Of a stretch of 24,338 nucleotides of DNA, positions 1 through 10,200 are shown in pieces. The notes beneath the pieces were generated by a model. It was not told where the DNA came from. It saw nothing but the letters and a program-made list of their open reading frames with translations, and did not search any database. Positions within the stretch are counted from its first letter, which is position 1. Every line of letters starts with the position of its first letter. The translations under genes and the position numbers were made by a program. The stretch comes from Phoronis ovalis (lineage: Eukaryota; Phoronida; Phoronidae): NCBI GenBank assembly GCA_028565635.1, contig JAOXYB010067722.1:1-24338 (forward strand), written 5' to 3'.

Positions 1-1320
1 TCAAAAGGTCATTTAGAGGTCAAATTTCTAAAACTGCTCAAAGCATCCAAATATGATGTTTTAAAGTTACACAGAGGCAATTTTGATGACCTTTGAGGCT
101 ATCTACGTGCCAGAAGGCATCCTTCAATTGCCATTAACAATTAGAAGGTTAATACATTTTCCAGACTTGTTAGTGTTTAACCATAACTTGATTACAAATT
201 ACGACATTCACGCATATACCACAGTCTGAATAAATCTTTTCTTTAATATTCCATATCTTCTCGAGAAGATACTTACATGCTAACATGTGAATTTCTTCAA
301 ACTGTAAAAGGGAAAATTGCAGTAATCCTATGCCTTTGCTAAAAAGCTATATAGTTACATCTAGTTTAATTCATAACAATAAACTAAAAAATATGTATTT
401 CACCAAAAAATGATTCAAAACTAAAATAGCAAAAATGCAAAACTTAAAACTAACACTATTAAATGGGCAGTACAGTTGAGTTTCCAAAAATTGAAATATC
501 ATTATAGGAATTTTTGATATCAGCAGGGGTAATATAATAACCCGTAAAGTTAAATAATGACACGCATGAAGCAGAAATGTTTAGAATTACACAGGTGATC
601 GATACCAATACATTTATTTTAATGCCTCATTTTCTATTTATTAACCAAAATTCTATGAGTAACACATTCTAAAACTTGGTGCATTTATTTCCGATCACAC
701 GAACTTGATCAAAACTGTGGCCCTGTTGTCAGCTTAATATCTTTCAAGTTCGCCTCGGGTTGTTTTTTATGTACAGTGTATTCGCATTGATTAGATTTAT
801 AAGTAAACTTTGCCTGTTGTTAAGAAACACTGTATTCGTAATGATTATGCATGTATACTAACTTGTATTCATAATTTGGTTTGAAATGTTTTCTACGTGC
901 TAGCTGGTACAACTGTGCAATCAAAATAAATGTACTACTTATGTTAGGTATGGATGCGTTCGATTTGTTTCTTGAACCCGTATTCTAATTTTTAAAAATG
1001 TCATACTGATGGTCCCAACATTACATTCAACACTGAATTTTTAGTTTGCACCATATAATATTTTAAAACAATGTTCTAATTATGATTTTATAGCCAATAT
1101 AGACAGATGATTTTATGCCCAAAATGGAGGATAAATTGTATAACATTCATTTTAAAAAATGGCCCTTAAACGGGCCCTGAACCCCACGCCGATTACGTGG
1201 AAGGGGACACCTTTGCTGCCTCCGACAGTCCTGATACGAGACACAAAATTTACTACAAACGCACCCCCCTTTTGAAAAAGTGTCTGACGGCCCTGAATTA
1301 GTATTACAAACAATATAAAA
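1..1320. other. AT-rich stretch without recognised gene
   Basis: No exon-like frame is seen. Positions 1156-1300 are richer in G/C. They hold overlapping minus-strand open frames with no recognisable domain, and look like the edge of a dispersed repeat. The rest is unstructured AT-rich sequence. Confidence 0.5.
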
Positions 1321-1321
1321 C

Positions 1322-1870
1322 TGATTGCCATTCTCAAAATACACCAGGCACGATTCAGCACATCACCAGCGGATGCAAACAACTTGCAGGAATGGCATAC
1401 ATGGAAAGACACAATCAACTAGCTAAGCATGGATAATATTATACAGAATCATCTGCAAGAAATATAAATTAGAAGTGCCAAAGAATTGGTGGGAAACACC
1501 AGTCAAGGTAGTTGAAAATGGGATTTTCACATCCAAATGAACAATCATGGCCAATCAATCAGCCGTAGTAATCACAGACAAAGACAATAAGACAACCATC
1601 ACAGACATATCAATCCCGCGAACGATAGAAACTCCAAGAAGAAAGAACACGAAAAGACCATGAAGGAAGAACTGAGCAGGATATGCGAGGTGAGCACAAA
1701 AGTTATCCCAGTAGTCGTGGATGCCCTAAGCGCAACTACATCGATTCACCAGCAGTTGCTGAAAGAAATACCGGCACAACACAACAGCACTACCACAAAG
1801 AAGAGCGCGCTGCTGGATACATCCTTTCCTACGCCAAACCCTCAAACTCCCATAGCCAAGACTTTGATAA
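1322..1870 (+). mobile_element. LINE relic: C-terminal end of a retroelement polyprotein
   Basis: Translated across frames, the segment reads DCHSQNTPGTIQHITSGC, then a stretch with ERHNQLAKHG, then KYKLEVPKNWWETPVKVV. Further on come VITDKDNKTTITDISIP and STKVIPVVVDALSA. This order (H..GC, RHN..A, K.N..T..IDIavP, v.PVVV.ALg) is the tail that follows reverse transcriptase in many invertebrate LINE proteins. There are stops at TGA 1537-1539 and at 1658-1660, plus frame changes, so it is dead. It lies about 300 bases upstream of gene 1. Confidence 0.72.
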
Positions 1871-2167
1871 AGTTATTTTACGATGTTTAGAAAACTTGAC
1901 ATTCTAGCACCCGTCAAAGACGTGGTGAGATTATACATATAACCTATGTGTAAATTCTTGTTCAAGAAAAGCCACATGTGTGTATAAGCCTTGGAAACCA
2001 ATCAACTAGTGGGCGTTGTTACAGGCGATCCTTCTCTCAAATGGTTGTAGAGAAAATGATCATTTGTGCATCAAAAATTGAAATACATTTTGTAACACAT
2101 TCCTTTTATTGCAGTTTATCTTTCCATCAAAGTGTGTGCAACTACTTCGACCAATTGTTAATAAAAC
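1871..2167. other. 5' flank of gene 1
   Basis: This is AT-rich DNA between the LINE relic and the gene 1 start codon. I see no clear TATA box or initiator, and the transcription start cannot be placed. Confidence 0.4.
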
Positions 2168-2410
2168 ATGCTGAAAATTACGATCTGTTTGTTACTTGTG
2201 GCCTACCAATCTGTATGCATGGTCACTCGTCAAAATTACGCAATGTACGTGTGGACAACTGGCTGGGACCCTGATGTGACTGGATGCGATGCAACTGCGT
2301 TTTCTACGTGGGATAGCGGTAGTTCTTGTTTTACTCATACCTGGAATACAGTTTCTAAGCGAGAATGGTTATGGAGCACATGTAACAACCCGGGCAGAGA
2401 AGTCTCAACG
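2168..2410 (+). CDS. Gene 1 exon 1 (signal peptide)
   Basis: This exon encodes residues 1-81. The hydrophobic start ends near the Cys-Met at residues 17-18, and a Trp/Cys-rich stretch with TTGWDPDVTGCDA and REWLWSTC follows. The donor is CAACG|GTAGTT, phase 0. Reading past it gives a stop after four codons. Confidence 0.78.
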
Positions 2411-5400
2411 GTAGTTGCATTTTAACATTAAATATTTATAGAGAATCTATATAAAATTACATCCTGTGGAAATTTTCCATCTCATTTTTGAGTATCCTCA
2501 CATAGTTATTTTTGCCTCGTTTCAAAATATCTAAAAACTCATTTTATGAATGATTAATTACCTGTAGCCCATATTAGATAGAATAACTGTAAGAACAGTT
2601 GCCCAAATTCGCTTTCTCTCTTTATTTTGTTCTTACTTTTTTAGTTATTTGTAAGCGGAACTAAAACTCCACTGAAGACTAGCTGGCAGGCAAATGATTG
2701 CAGCACTTCTGATGTTCTTCTAGTAAAAGCTTTGTTGACTGAGGGACATAATAATGTACTTAATCTACAACTGTACGCACTATTTTCTGATAGTGATCCT
2801 GCCGTGTCTGAACAGAACCACATCAAATATGTCGTTTGGTATAATGATGTCTGCGCATGTTAGTGTGATCCTTTATACACTTTGGATGTTGTATCTGATG
2901 TCTGCTATTTTTACGTTAAACATTTGAAACTCTTAAATAAATTGCTTTAGCTCAATTGTTTACCGGGATTGCTTTGTTTGGTACAGGTTCATAGATATTT
3001 ATTGATCTTTGGTTTACTGGGTATTCTCGTAGCCATTGTCAGGAAAAAAAACAGGTTAAGAATCGACGTAATTAGTTTGTGAATTATGTTAATTGCAAAA
3101 AATAAATACTATATATGTTTGTAGCAAATGATATTCAAAGGTTTGACGGAGTAGCCGTCAACAATGAAGCCATAGATCGTTGCGCATCAGAATCTACGAA
3201 ACAACAATATTTGGAAGGATTAAAGAAGGTCACTGGAGAAGCAGGGAAACAAGTAACTGGGACGCTGAAGACACATTATTCTATGGGATGGTTATGGTCG
3301 GAGTGTGGTGGGACAGCCAGTTTAGTTTCTTGGCAAGGAAACTCTAAAGTGTTGGCTCATCATATGATAGATATATTTGACAGCACAGATGTACAGGTAT
3401 GTAACTGGTTCTATAGCTGAAACCAGCCCACGAGTGTCGTCGACGTTATTGTTGCCCATATTTATATTAAACATTAATTTATCAACAAGTAATTGTTGAC
3501 AAACAAATGTTACACCACTACAAATAATCCATTTTATTATAATTTTTGTTTTACAAGACAACTCATCAACTCATGCAGTTTGAACGTTTTTTAATGACTA
3601 AACAATAAGAATTTATTGTAGTCGTGCATTACCAAGTCCTGTGTACATCACGAATTATTAGTCATTTTGTGTTTTAGGTTGCCTTTGTGACAGCTTCAGC
3701 GATGGCTGGCCGACTAAACAGAGCAGACTATTTCTCGTATAACTATGCACGAGAGAATAACAAAGGAATGTTCACAACCGTTTATATCAACAAGGTACAG
3801 TGTATGACATGAGGACGTGTGAAAGTTTTCACAATCAGTGCATAAAAAGTTCATGGTATACTTCCGGTACTGCTCTTCTACAGCAATATCACATGCAAAT
3901 TCGTCAATATTGTAACGCATCTAGAAGTGTAAACTATTATATAAACGACAAAGTATAATATTTGTTCAAATATGAAATCGTTCATTGCCGTCAACCAGCA
4001 GCGACTTCATAGAGAAATTAAAAAAACAGTGAGAATAGGGCAGTGCTGGAATCAACGCTGAGAGGCAAAAAAATATTACAATCTTCTTTATTTTAAAACG
4101 ACAATGATCTTGCATATATAATTATGCAAAATTTCTTCTGATATTTTTCAGGCCGACCCATGTCAAATATCTTTCTTTCCTGTATCATCATGTAGCGTTG
4201 CTGCTAACATTCCAAAAACCGAAGCAGGCATGTTTGCCGAACTTGACAAGCTACCTGTGGAATACAACATCACAGACGCGCCGCCATGCTTACACTATTT
4301 TCGTGGAGTGTATTCAAGTGGTGGGCCAAATGGAGATAGCACTGACTGGCCAATACATGCAGGTTTTGAATTTTTTATAAACGCATTAGCCCCTCTGAAT
4401 AAATCCCTCCGTTAGTGTTCCGTACCTTCTCAACTAATTATAACATCTGGGCTTAACTATTATAAACAGCCAATTGAAATTGATTTATTATATTCCTTCA
4501 ATTTAGCAACAACGAAATAATTGCGTTATTAAACTTTTGACCCGACTTTGTCACCAAGATAAGCCTTTCTCTCTGCGTGATCCATCGTTGCCTCCCGGGC
4601 GTTGCCTACCATGTCTACTCTATCATGATGACTCATTCTGAATAGGTATCGCCGGGGCTTGCTTTTTGCTTAGCGAACTATTTTAAAATAGATAAATTCT
4701 GGTAAGACAGAATGTGTGTGATCGACTCCCTACCCGCTTAGTCCACTGTTATACCAATTGTAATCTGCAATTTGATTGATGCCAAGACTTTAGTGACACT
4801 TTATATAGAAATAAAGGGATTATCGTTCTTCTGCTTTTCGAGATAATAAACAACGAAACATGGACTATGGTTAAGCCCAAACGTTAGTTGAGAAGGCACG
4901 GAACACTAACGGATGGATTTATTCAGACTGTGCATAAGCCTACTTTGTTTGTCTTTTCCCACCGGTTTCCCTTAATTATCTCTGTACCGGGCCTCTGTAT
5001 GAATACGTCTAATAGATACAATTAGTGTTTAGACTTCAGTCTGCATGATTTAACTATAACTACCACATTATGCAGTTTTGTCATTTAATGCTTAGCTAAT
5101 TACCCGTTAATGTAATTCATTACACCCTACACTTTTTCGAGCATCCCAACATTTTAATTCAGCTCTGTAACTATAGCTTTTGTGCTAATAGTTTCTTCTA
5201 ATCTTTTTCTTTATTTTCTCGCAAATAGTTCTATTACAACGACACGGAGGAGAGTTTTCTATCATTCCATTTTTAATGTTTATCTAGTAATTTGGGCTTT
5301 TGGAATTTGCACTTTCTACAGTGGCACATTGCTTTTTAGATAGTTAATAGAAAGACGAAACAAACATGATTTTGCTTTTCAATGAATGTGATGTTTGGCA

Positions 5401-6289
5401 ACGATGTTACTGACGTAAATTCGTAGCGACATCTACTGGCATGTGCTTACACAGGTGAAATACAGAAACATTGCTGTCTCTCTTTTCTGTTACACGTACC
5501 CGCGACATGTACATGTACAGGTACAATACCAACTAGTTTATAATTTTAGCCGCTGCACAACTTACTACTACTCCTACTTCGCCTACTTCAACAACAGTAA
5601 CTACCACTCGAGGCAACAATGGAAGGAAGAAACCCAAAAGAATGTGAGCTTATTCACTGTGTTATTGTAATATAAAATATTTAATTTTAACCATGTTTCG
5701 TATGCAAATGATTGGCATTAATGTGTTGCGGGGAATAGGTGCGCCTTCAAAAATACCAACTCTAGCTGACTTCGATTCTTTGTGGGTGAATGGTTTGTAC
5801 ATAAACGGTATACCAATTTCTTTGTAAAGCTAAAATATTGAACCCCACACGTAAAAAACATTACATTTTTCCGAATCAACTCAATTTATTGTAGATGTGG
5901 AAATTCTGATGATGCGACGTTAGCTTTTATGAATATACCTAATAGATTATACTTTATCCCCGGTAATAAAGTGTTCTGGCCTGCAGTTTGTACCGTATCA
6001 TAAGATCAAATATGGTTCGAATCCACGGAAAGCACATTTTTCGTATCTGAAAGAGCTTAAATGAAAATAATCTTGACTTTCAGGTAATCCGTCACCCATC
6101 AGTACGGCGTCTCCTGGTGATTACGGTTTAACAACCGCCACTGACAGCTGCAAGAGTATTGTTTCTGATTTTAATCACGTAATCTTAACAATTTTAATTT
6201 ATTTACGTCTCTGTAGGTCGCTCAATCTTTATATTTTCATAATTGATTCTTCACTACAAATTAATTTGTTTTCTGTATTCTTGATATGA
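2168..6289 (+). CDS. Gene 1: secreted Trp/Cys-rich protein with Thr-rich linker, eight exons
   Basis: Proposed join: 2168-2410, 2645-2858, 3125-3396, 3678-3794, 4152-4362, 5550-5643, 5895-5962, 6084-6289, giving 474 residues. Every junction has GT/AG borders and consistent phase (0,1,0,0,1,2,1). The start ATG has an in-frame TAA two codons upstream and opens a hydrophobic signal peptide (MLKITICLLLVAYQSVC). Residues ~20-352 alternate predicted strands and helices and carry Trp-rich motifs (REWLWSTC, MGWLWSEC) and an Asn-Glu at residues 166-167 after FDGVAV. That is the pattern of a strand-end acid in TIM-barrel hydrolases, so a barrel fold is my inference. A Thr-rich linker (~357-373), a basic cluster KKPKR and a Cys-containing tail follow. 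One N-glycosylation site (NIT) lies at residue 321. I do not recognise the family, and an enzymatic role is unproven. It converges on the BFAR-like gene, with 576 bp between stop codons. Confidence 0.75.
2645..2858 (+). CDS. Gene 1 exon 2
   Basis: This exon encodes residues 82-152. A T-rich tract ending TTTTTTAG precedes it. The frame is open as LFVSGTKTPLKTSW to VVWYNDVCA. The donor is GCAT|GTTAGT, phase 1. Without splicing the frame stops at TAG 2861-2863, so this donor decides whether exons 1-2 belong with the downstream exons. The next acceptor has exactly the matching phase, which supports a single gene. Confidence 0.75.
3125..3396 (+). CDS. Gene 1 exon 3
   Basis: This exon supplies the last two bases of codon 153 and residues 154-243. 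The acceptor is TTTGTAG. An ATG at 3115 gives a longer open frame, but it lies across the acceptor and I treat it as intron. The frame holds FDGVAVNNEAIDRC, a charged helix-like stretch, MGWLWSEC and HHMIDIFDSTDVQ. The donor is ACAG|GTATGT, phase 0. Confidence 0.78.
3678..3794 (+). CDS. Gene 1 exon 4
   Basis: The acceptor is GTTTTAG and the donor is CAAG|GTACAG. The exon is 117 bases, 39 whole codons (residues 244-282, VAFVTASAMAGRLNRADY to TTVYINK). It continues the strand/helix alternation from exon 3 and has no stop in frame. Confidence 0.75.
4152..4362 (+). CDS. Gene 1 exon 5
   Basis: This exon encodes residues 283-352 and ends in phase 1. The acceptor is TATTTTTCAG and the donor is GCAG|GTTTTG. 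It has three Cys residues (ADPCQ, SSCSV, PPCLHYF), one NIT glycosylation site at residue 321, and the motif HYFRGVYSSGGP. A foldback transposon (4395-4926) begins only 32 bases after the donor. Confidence 0.75.
4395..4926. mobile_element. Long terminal inverted repeat element, copy 1 (in gene 1 intron 5)
   Basis: The left end CTGAATAAATCCCTCCGTTA is the inverse of the right end, which closes with GGATGGATTTATTCAG. The inverted repeats extend about 60 bases to the GGGCTTAAC/GTTAAGCCC blocks. The interior has no open frame, so the element is non-autonomous. A second copy lies at 13826-14276. Flanking GCATTAGCCC and GCATAAGCCT may be a decayed target duplication. Confidence 0.8.
5550..5643 (+). 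CDS. Gene 1 exon 6 (Thr-rich linker)
   Basis: The acceptor is ATAATTTTAG and the donor is GAAT|GTGAGC, phase 2. The codons give AAAQLTTTPTSPTSTTV, then TTTRGNN and GRKKPKR. The Thr/Pro/Ser stretch is typical of an O-glycosylated linker. The following basic cluster contains K-P-K-R, which fits the minimal furin pattern, so cleavage there is possible. Without splicing the frame stops at TGA 5645-5647. Confidence 0.68.
5895..5962 (+). CDS. Gene 1 exon 7
   Basis: The acceptor is TTTATTGTAG. The A at 5895 completes codon 384 (Ile), and CGNSDDATLAFMNIPNRLYF follows. The donor CCCCG|GTAATA is phase 1. If this intron is kept, the frame runs on for 12 more codons after Pro-Gly and stops at TAA 6001-6003, giving a 419-residue form. 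Both ends are possible. Confidence 0.6.
6084..6289 (+). CDS. Gene 1 exon 8 (putative C-terminal exon)
   Basis: The acceptor is TTGACTTTCAG with a good pyrimidine tract, and its phase matches the exon 7 donor. The frame reads NPSPISTASPGDYGLTTATD, then CKSIVSDFNH, then a hydrophobic tail with many Ile/Leu/Phe to TGA 6287-6289. The tail could be a membrane anchor, or it could be intron read past a donor at AATCAC|GTAATC (after 6178). The coding 3' end is therefore uncertain. Confidence 0.45.
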
Positions 6290-6507
6290 AATGTTCTAAA
6301 TTTCATGCTAAGGAAAAAGATCTTTTTTCCTGTTTTTCTTTAAATAATTTTTTTTGTTTTTTTTTCCACTACGCAACTGGAAATCGTCAGGAATTTAAGA
6401 CCTTGGTACATATAGATATGTCTCTATCATATCCTATGATATGTACATTTGTAAAACAATGACTTTTGTTAAATATTTGTTTATGAAACCTAGTGCCGAG
6501 ATTTAAA

Positions 6508-6513
6508 AATAAA
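6508..6513 (+). promoter_or_regulatory. Poly(A) signal candidate for gene 1
   Basis: AATAAA lies 219 bases after the gene 1 stop at 6289, in the space between the two convergent genes. It is the first canonical hexamer after that stop. In such AT-rich DNA it could also be chance. Confidence 0.4.
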
Positions 6514-6604
6514 GTAACCTGAATGAATCTACATATAGGTATCTATTACAATAAAACTGCGCATTATATAGGAAAGAAATTTGAAAGTATATTAATACAT
6601 TTTT

Positions 6605-6670
6605 TATGTACACACACACACAAACATACAAACGTACACTCACTCACGCACGCACGCACATGCACACGCT
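6605..6670 (+). repeat. CA-rich microsatellite
   Basis: CACACACA runs grade into ACAAACATAC and CACGCACGCACGCACATGCACACG. It lies in the gap between the two convergent genes. Confidence 0.8.
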
Positions 6671-6766
6671 GCTTTTATATTGTAGTAATCTTCAGTAAAT
6701 TTGTGGATTATCACAAATTCTGCAATTTAAGAAATCCAACACTTGCAAATTTAATTTTGCTAATTA

Positions 6767-6772
6767 TTTAAT
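6767..6772 (-). promoter_or_regulatory. Poly(A) signal candidate for BFAR-like gene
   Basis: On the minus strand ATTAAA, the commonest variant hexamer, lies 94 bases after the BFAR-like stop. A second copy is at 6750-6755. No AATAAA is seen on that strand in the next 250 bases. Confidence 0.3.
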
Positions 6773-6865
6773 TTTGCTAATTGCCAAAATAAAATTAACG
6801 GGTCTTTGCAAAAACTAATTATTACTGGAATAATATACAAGGATATTTATCATAAATCTCTTCCC

Positions 6866-7208
6866 TTAATTCCACAAGTTGTCGAGATTAGCTCTTTGTT
6901 GTTGTTGTTGCCATCTCTGTAGTTCTTCATTGATTCCCTGTAGAAATCCCGTGATAAAGCGACCGCCATCAATTTGAAAAAAAACACAAGTTATCCTAGT
7001 GACTTGTATAATTAGAAACAGTATACCATTAACGAGTAGGTACATTGGAACGACAAACGTCAATCCGTAATAGAAGTAAATCCAAGCGGTAATAGAGCAG
7101 ACAACACTCGGAATTATCGGCAAACATAAACGTAAAACGCCTAAGGTACAAAGACTGATTAGCAGATTAGAAAAGCCCATGCTTTCAATCCATATCTTTA
7201 ACGCCTTT
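6866..7208 (-). CDS. BFAR: BFAR-like exon 6: last membrane segments and C-terminus
   Basis: The acceptor CTCTTTTTCAG completes Arg326, then KALKIWIESMGFSNLL. Hydrophobic runs around SLCTLGVLRLCLPIIPSVV, AWIYFYYGLTFVVPMYLLV and GILFLIIQV give several passes. LPIIPSVVC matches the family's last conserved block. The end is longer than in vertebrate BFAR and carries RWQQQQQR from a CAA run. The stop is TAA 6868-6866. Confidence 0.83.
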
Positions 7209-10200
7209 CTGAAAAAGAGAAAGATGAATTGATTATTTGTTTATTATAGTACTTCCACTAGCAACATATTGTAAAACATATATGTACTTTTCAGTTGGCA
7301 TAAGGATACAATTTGTATTTTTAAATCAAAATGATTGCGTCTATTAGATTCAATACTGCAACAAACAGTCGGTAATGGTGCTGGAGCGTAATATTTAAAA
7401 AATGCGCGCTACTTATTAGCGGATTTACATGCAACTGCGCGAGAGATACGAATAACAAAAATGTTAGCAGGGTATAAAGGAGTACATAAACATGAATTTA
7501 CTCGATATTTTATAGAACATACCTGACACGTGATAAAGCAAAATCGATTTTAAAAAAAAACAGTTTAGAACACCTATAACCCCTGGTAAAAAAAATGCCT
7601 TCTTTTTGTAATTTATTAGCATTTCAATACATTTAACGGTTATTTATTTAACATTCTTTATTACTTTGGCTAAATTTCAGTATTTTTAAAATGTGTTTCT
7701 AGTCAGTTTAAAAAAACAGAAATTTTATTTTAGTGAAGTAACTGAAGGATCGAAAGAATCCGACGGTGGCGTCCTCTAGTATGCAAATAGTCTATTGTAA
7801 TTCTTCTCGTTTTGTAAAGTAATTTTTAGATATCAAATCGTCATGTACTTCTAATTCTATCGGTTGATCAACAAATCCAGCGTGTAATCACATTGATATT
7901 CTGACTAGCTAAAATCTACATTAAAAACGTGCGCTGCACCGATATAGTGACTAGTCCGGGCCCGAGGGGTACTTAAGTTATTGTTTGGTGGGGGAGGATG
8001 AGCAGCCCAGTTGAAAATTTTGGATTTGGATTGTATATTTCTTGCTGCATTTTTTTGGATTGCTACCTTAAAGATATTAAAAAATTTGGATTACTACCCA
8101 CTACTTACACATAATAATTTTGATTAATTTTAGGTTTGTATCCATAAATAAATTTTGGAATTTGGTTTGCATCAGTCAGTTTGCGTAAAAATGGATTGCT
8201 ATACTCAAATATTTTAAATTTTGGATTGCTACCCTTATATTTCACAAAATTTGGATTGCTACCATAAAATTTCAAAAAATTTGGATTGGGTTTGCTACCA
8301 CAAGCTAAAATTTTGGGCAGGGTTCTGCGGCACATCCCCGTAGTAAAAAAACCTTGAGTGCCCCCCCCGGGAGTCCGGGTAATTAGTATCTGTGCTCTGT
8401 TCTGTTCTTTACCAGTGGTCTGCTGTCACCAAGTTTGATGGTAGAGAATTCCAGTCTTTGATCGCGTTCTTAGAAAGAAACATTCTCTGTATAATTCGGT
8501 GTTGGCGTGCATATGCATAAGCTAGTTTACTGCTGTGATCGACCCTAGCTACTGTTAACTAATGAAGGTTGAATGAAGTACATATGACTACATCGTAGTG
8601 TGTAGTAGATTTAAGAGATGAGTTTGTGATATTTTACTGTACCTAAGAAGACTCCTTGTGAATCCAAATTCTCTATGTAGTCTCGAAGCAAGGTTAAACC
8701 TGTTCCACCAAATAAAGGGGACATCTGTTGTTGCTAATGCACAATATAAGAAAAATAAAGAACTTATCCACGGGTGCACTTGATACCACATTTGAATTAA
8801 ATGAATATAAATTAACCATGGGAAAAATAATGCTTGGATAACGAACGAGAACCATTGACCATTTGTGACATCGAGGTATTGCTGAAACAAAAGTGCAAGA
8901 ATTGTGCTAGTGTATAACCTGTAATTTAATATACAGTAAACGTGAAAATAAACGTTGCACGCGTCTATCAAAACGTTATTCATAAATAATTCGAAGACCT
9001 TCTGCACTTTCAACAAAAGTCACTGACAATTAAGGTGACCGACAAGGTCTATTTACCGCTTACTCTGATAGAGCCACGGGGCTTATACTTAATTCAGTCA
9101 GTGGCGGGTTTGCTATTTTAAATAACAAGCCTTATCAAAAAAAGGTAAAAACAACAAAATCTGCTTCAATTTTCACGAAAATCAAACCTCTTAACTTAAA
9201 ATCCTGAATCTGCACCAGTAATTATAAAGTGCCCAAGATCGCATCTACTCCTAGCTCGCAACGCTTCCATCCCACATTCAATGCGTAACCATGATTTAAG
9301 ATTCTACTAGACTATATATATTAACAAATAATTTGTAGCATACCATATCGATGTTGAACTTTCATACCTTGGTAAGTATGTGGATTTTTAATTATTCACT
9401 GTTTCGTAAAACTTAAATTTTTGTAACTTCTGAAGATATTGAGAAGATAGTTACAGTAGCTGGCATACATGTACCAATCTATTTTTTCTGGATAATGATA
9501 CCGCAACGGGGGAATGCAGTTTACATCGATTAATTACTCCGGGGCTTACTTTTGAGACCGGATTATAATCCGAACGTAGACCTTGGACTTACTATCAGAG
9601 CAATACGGTAGTAGCCATGTAGAGTCTTGTTTGTTTATTAAAAAAGAACTGCAACGGATAATACATAAGATGCCATGTCATAAATTAATTATGATATACA
9701 GAACTATTATAAATTATGACTTCTTCGAAAGTGTCCGCAACAAAAACCATTCTTTATATATGGTTCCTTTCACAGGTATGTCATGTAAGTTACTTTAGAT
9801 TTCGTAGACCTCATGTATTTGCATCTTTTAAATAACACATACGTCTGTTTGAGCATTTATATCTTGCACATCAGACCATAGATAAGACGAAGCACGGATC
9901 AATGGCACTAGCGTTTCTTGATATTGGAAGTAGTATAACAAGATAAACGTTATCTGAGGATACTGTCTCATACAGATCAGGAAGACTACCGTACCAGGAA
10001 AAAAGGTCTACAAAATATTAACTTCTAAGTGATACAAGTGTTTATATGACACAACCAAAAAGGCCTATACCGTCTACCACAATCAGAATTTGATGCAATT
10101 ATATGATCAGGTAACTATTGAAATTTGGAAGTACGTACATAATGTTTAATGCTGATAGTCTAATAACAGTTATTTCGCAATTTCGAGCTCCAGACAGTAT

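Noticed and set aside
1152-1418. 88-codon minus frame
   Set aside because: It overlaps the start of the LINE relic on the other strand and a likely repeat edge. No domain or splice site supports it.
3322-3561. 79-codon minus frame
   Set aside because: It is opposite exon 3 and intron 3 of gene 1 and has no domain.
6866-7180. Stand-alone small membrane protein starting at the ATG at 7180
   Set aside because: The frame is open upstream to a strong acceptor at 7209 whose phase fits exon 5, so this is the last exon of the BFAR-like gene.
8105-8335. 76-codon minus frame rich in NPNF/SNP repeats
   Set aside because: It is created by the short internal repeats of the MITE at 7961-8371 and has no splice or start context.
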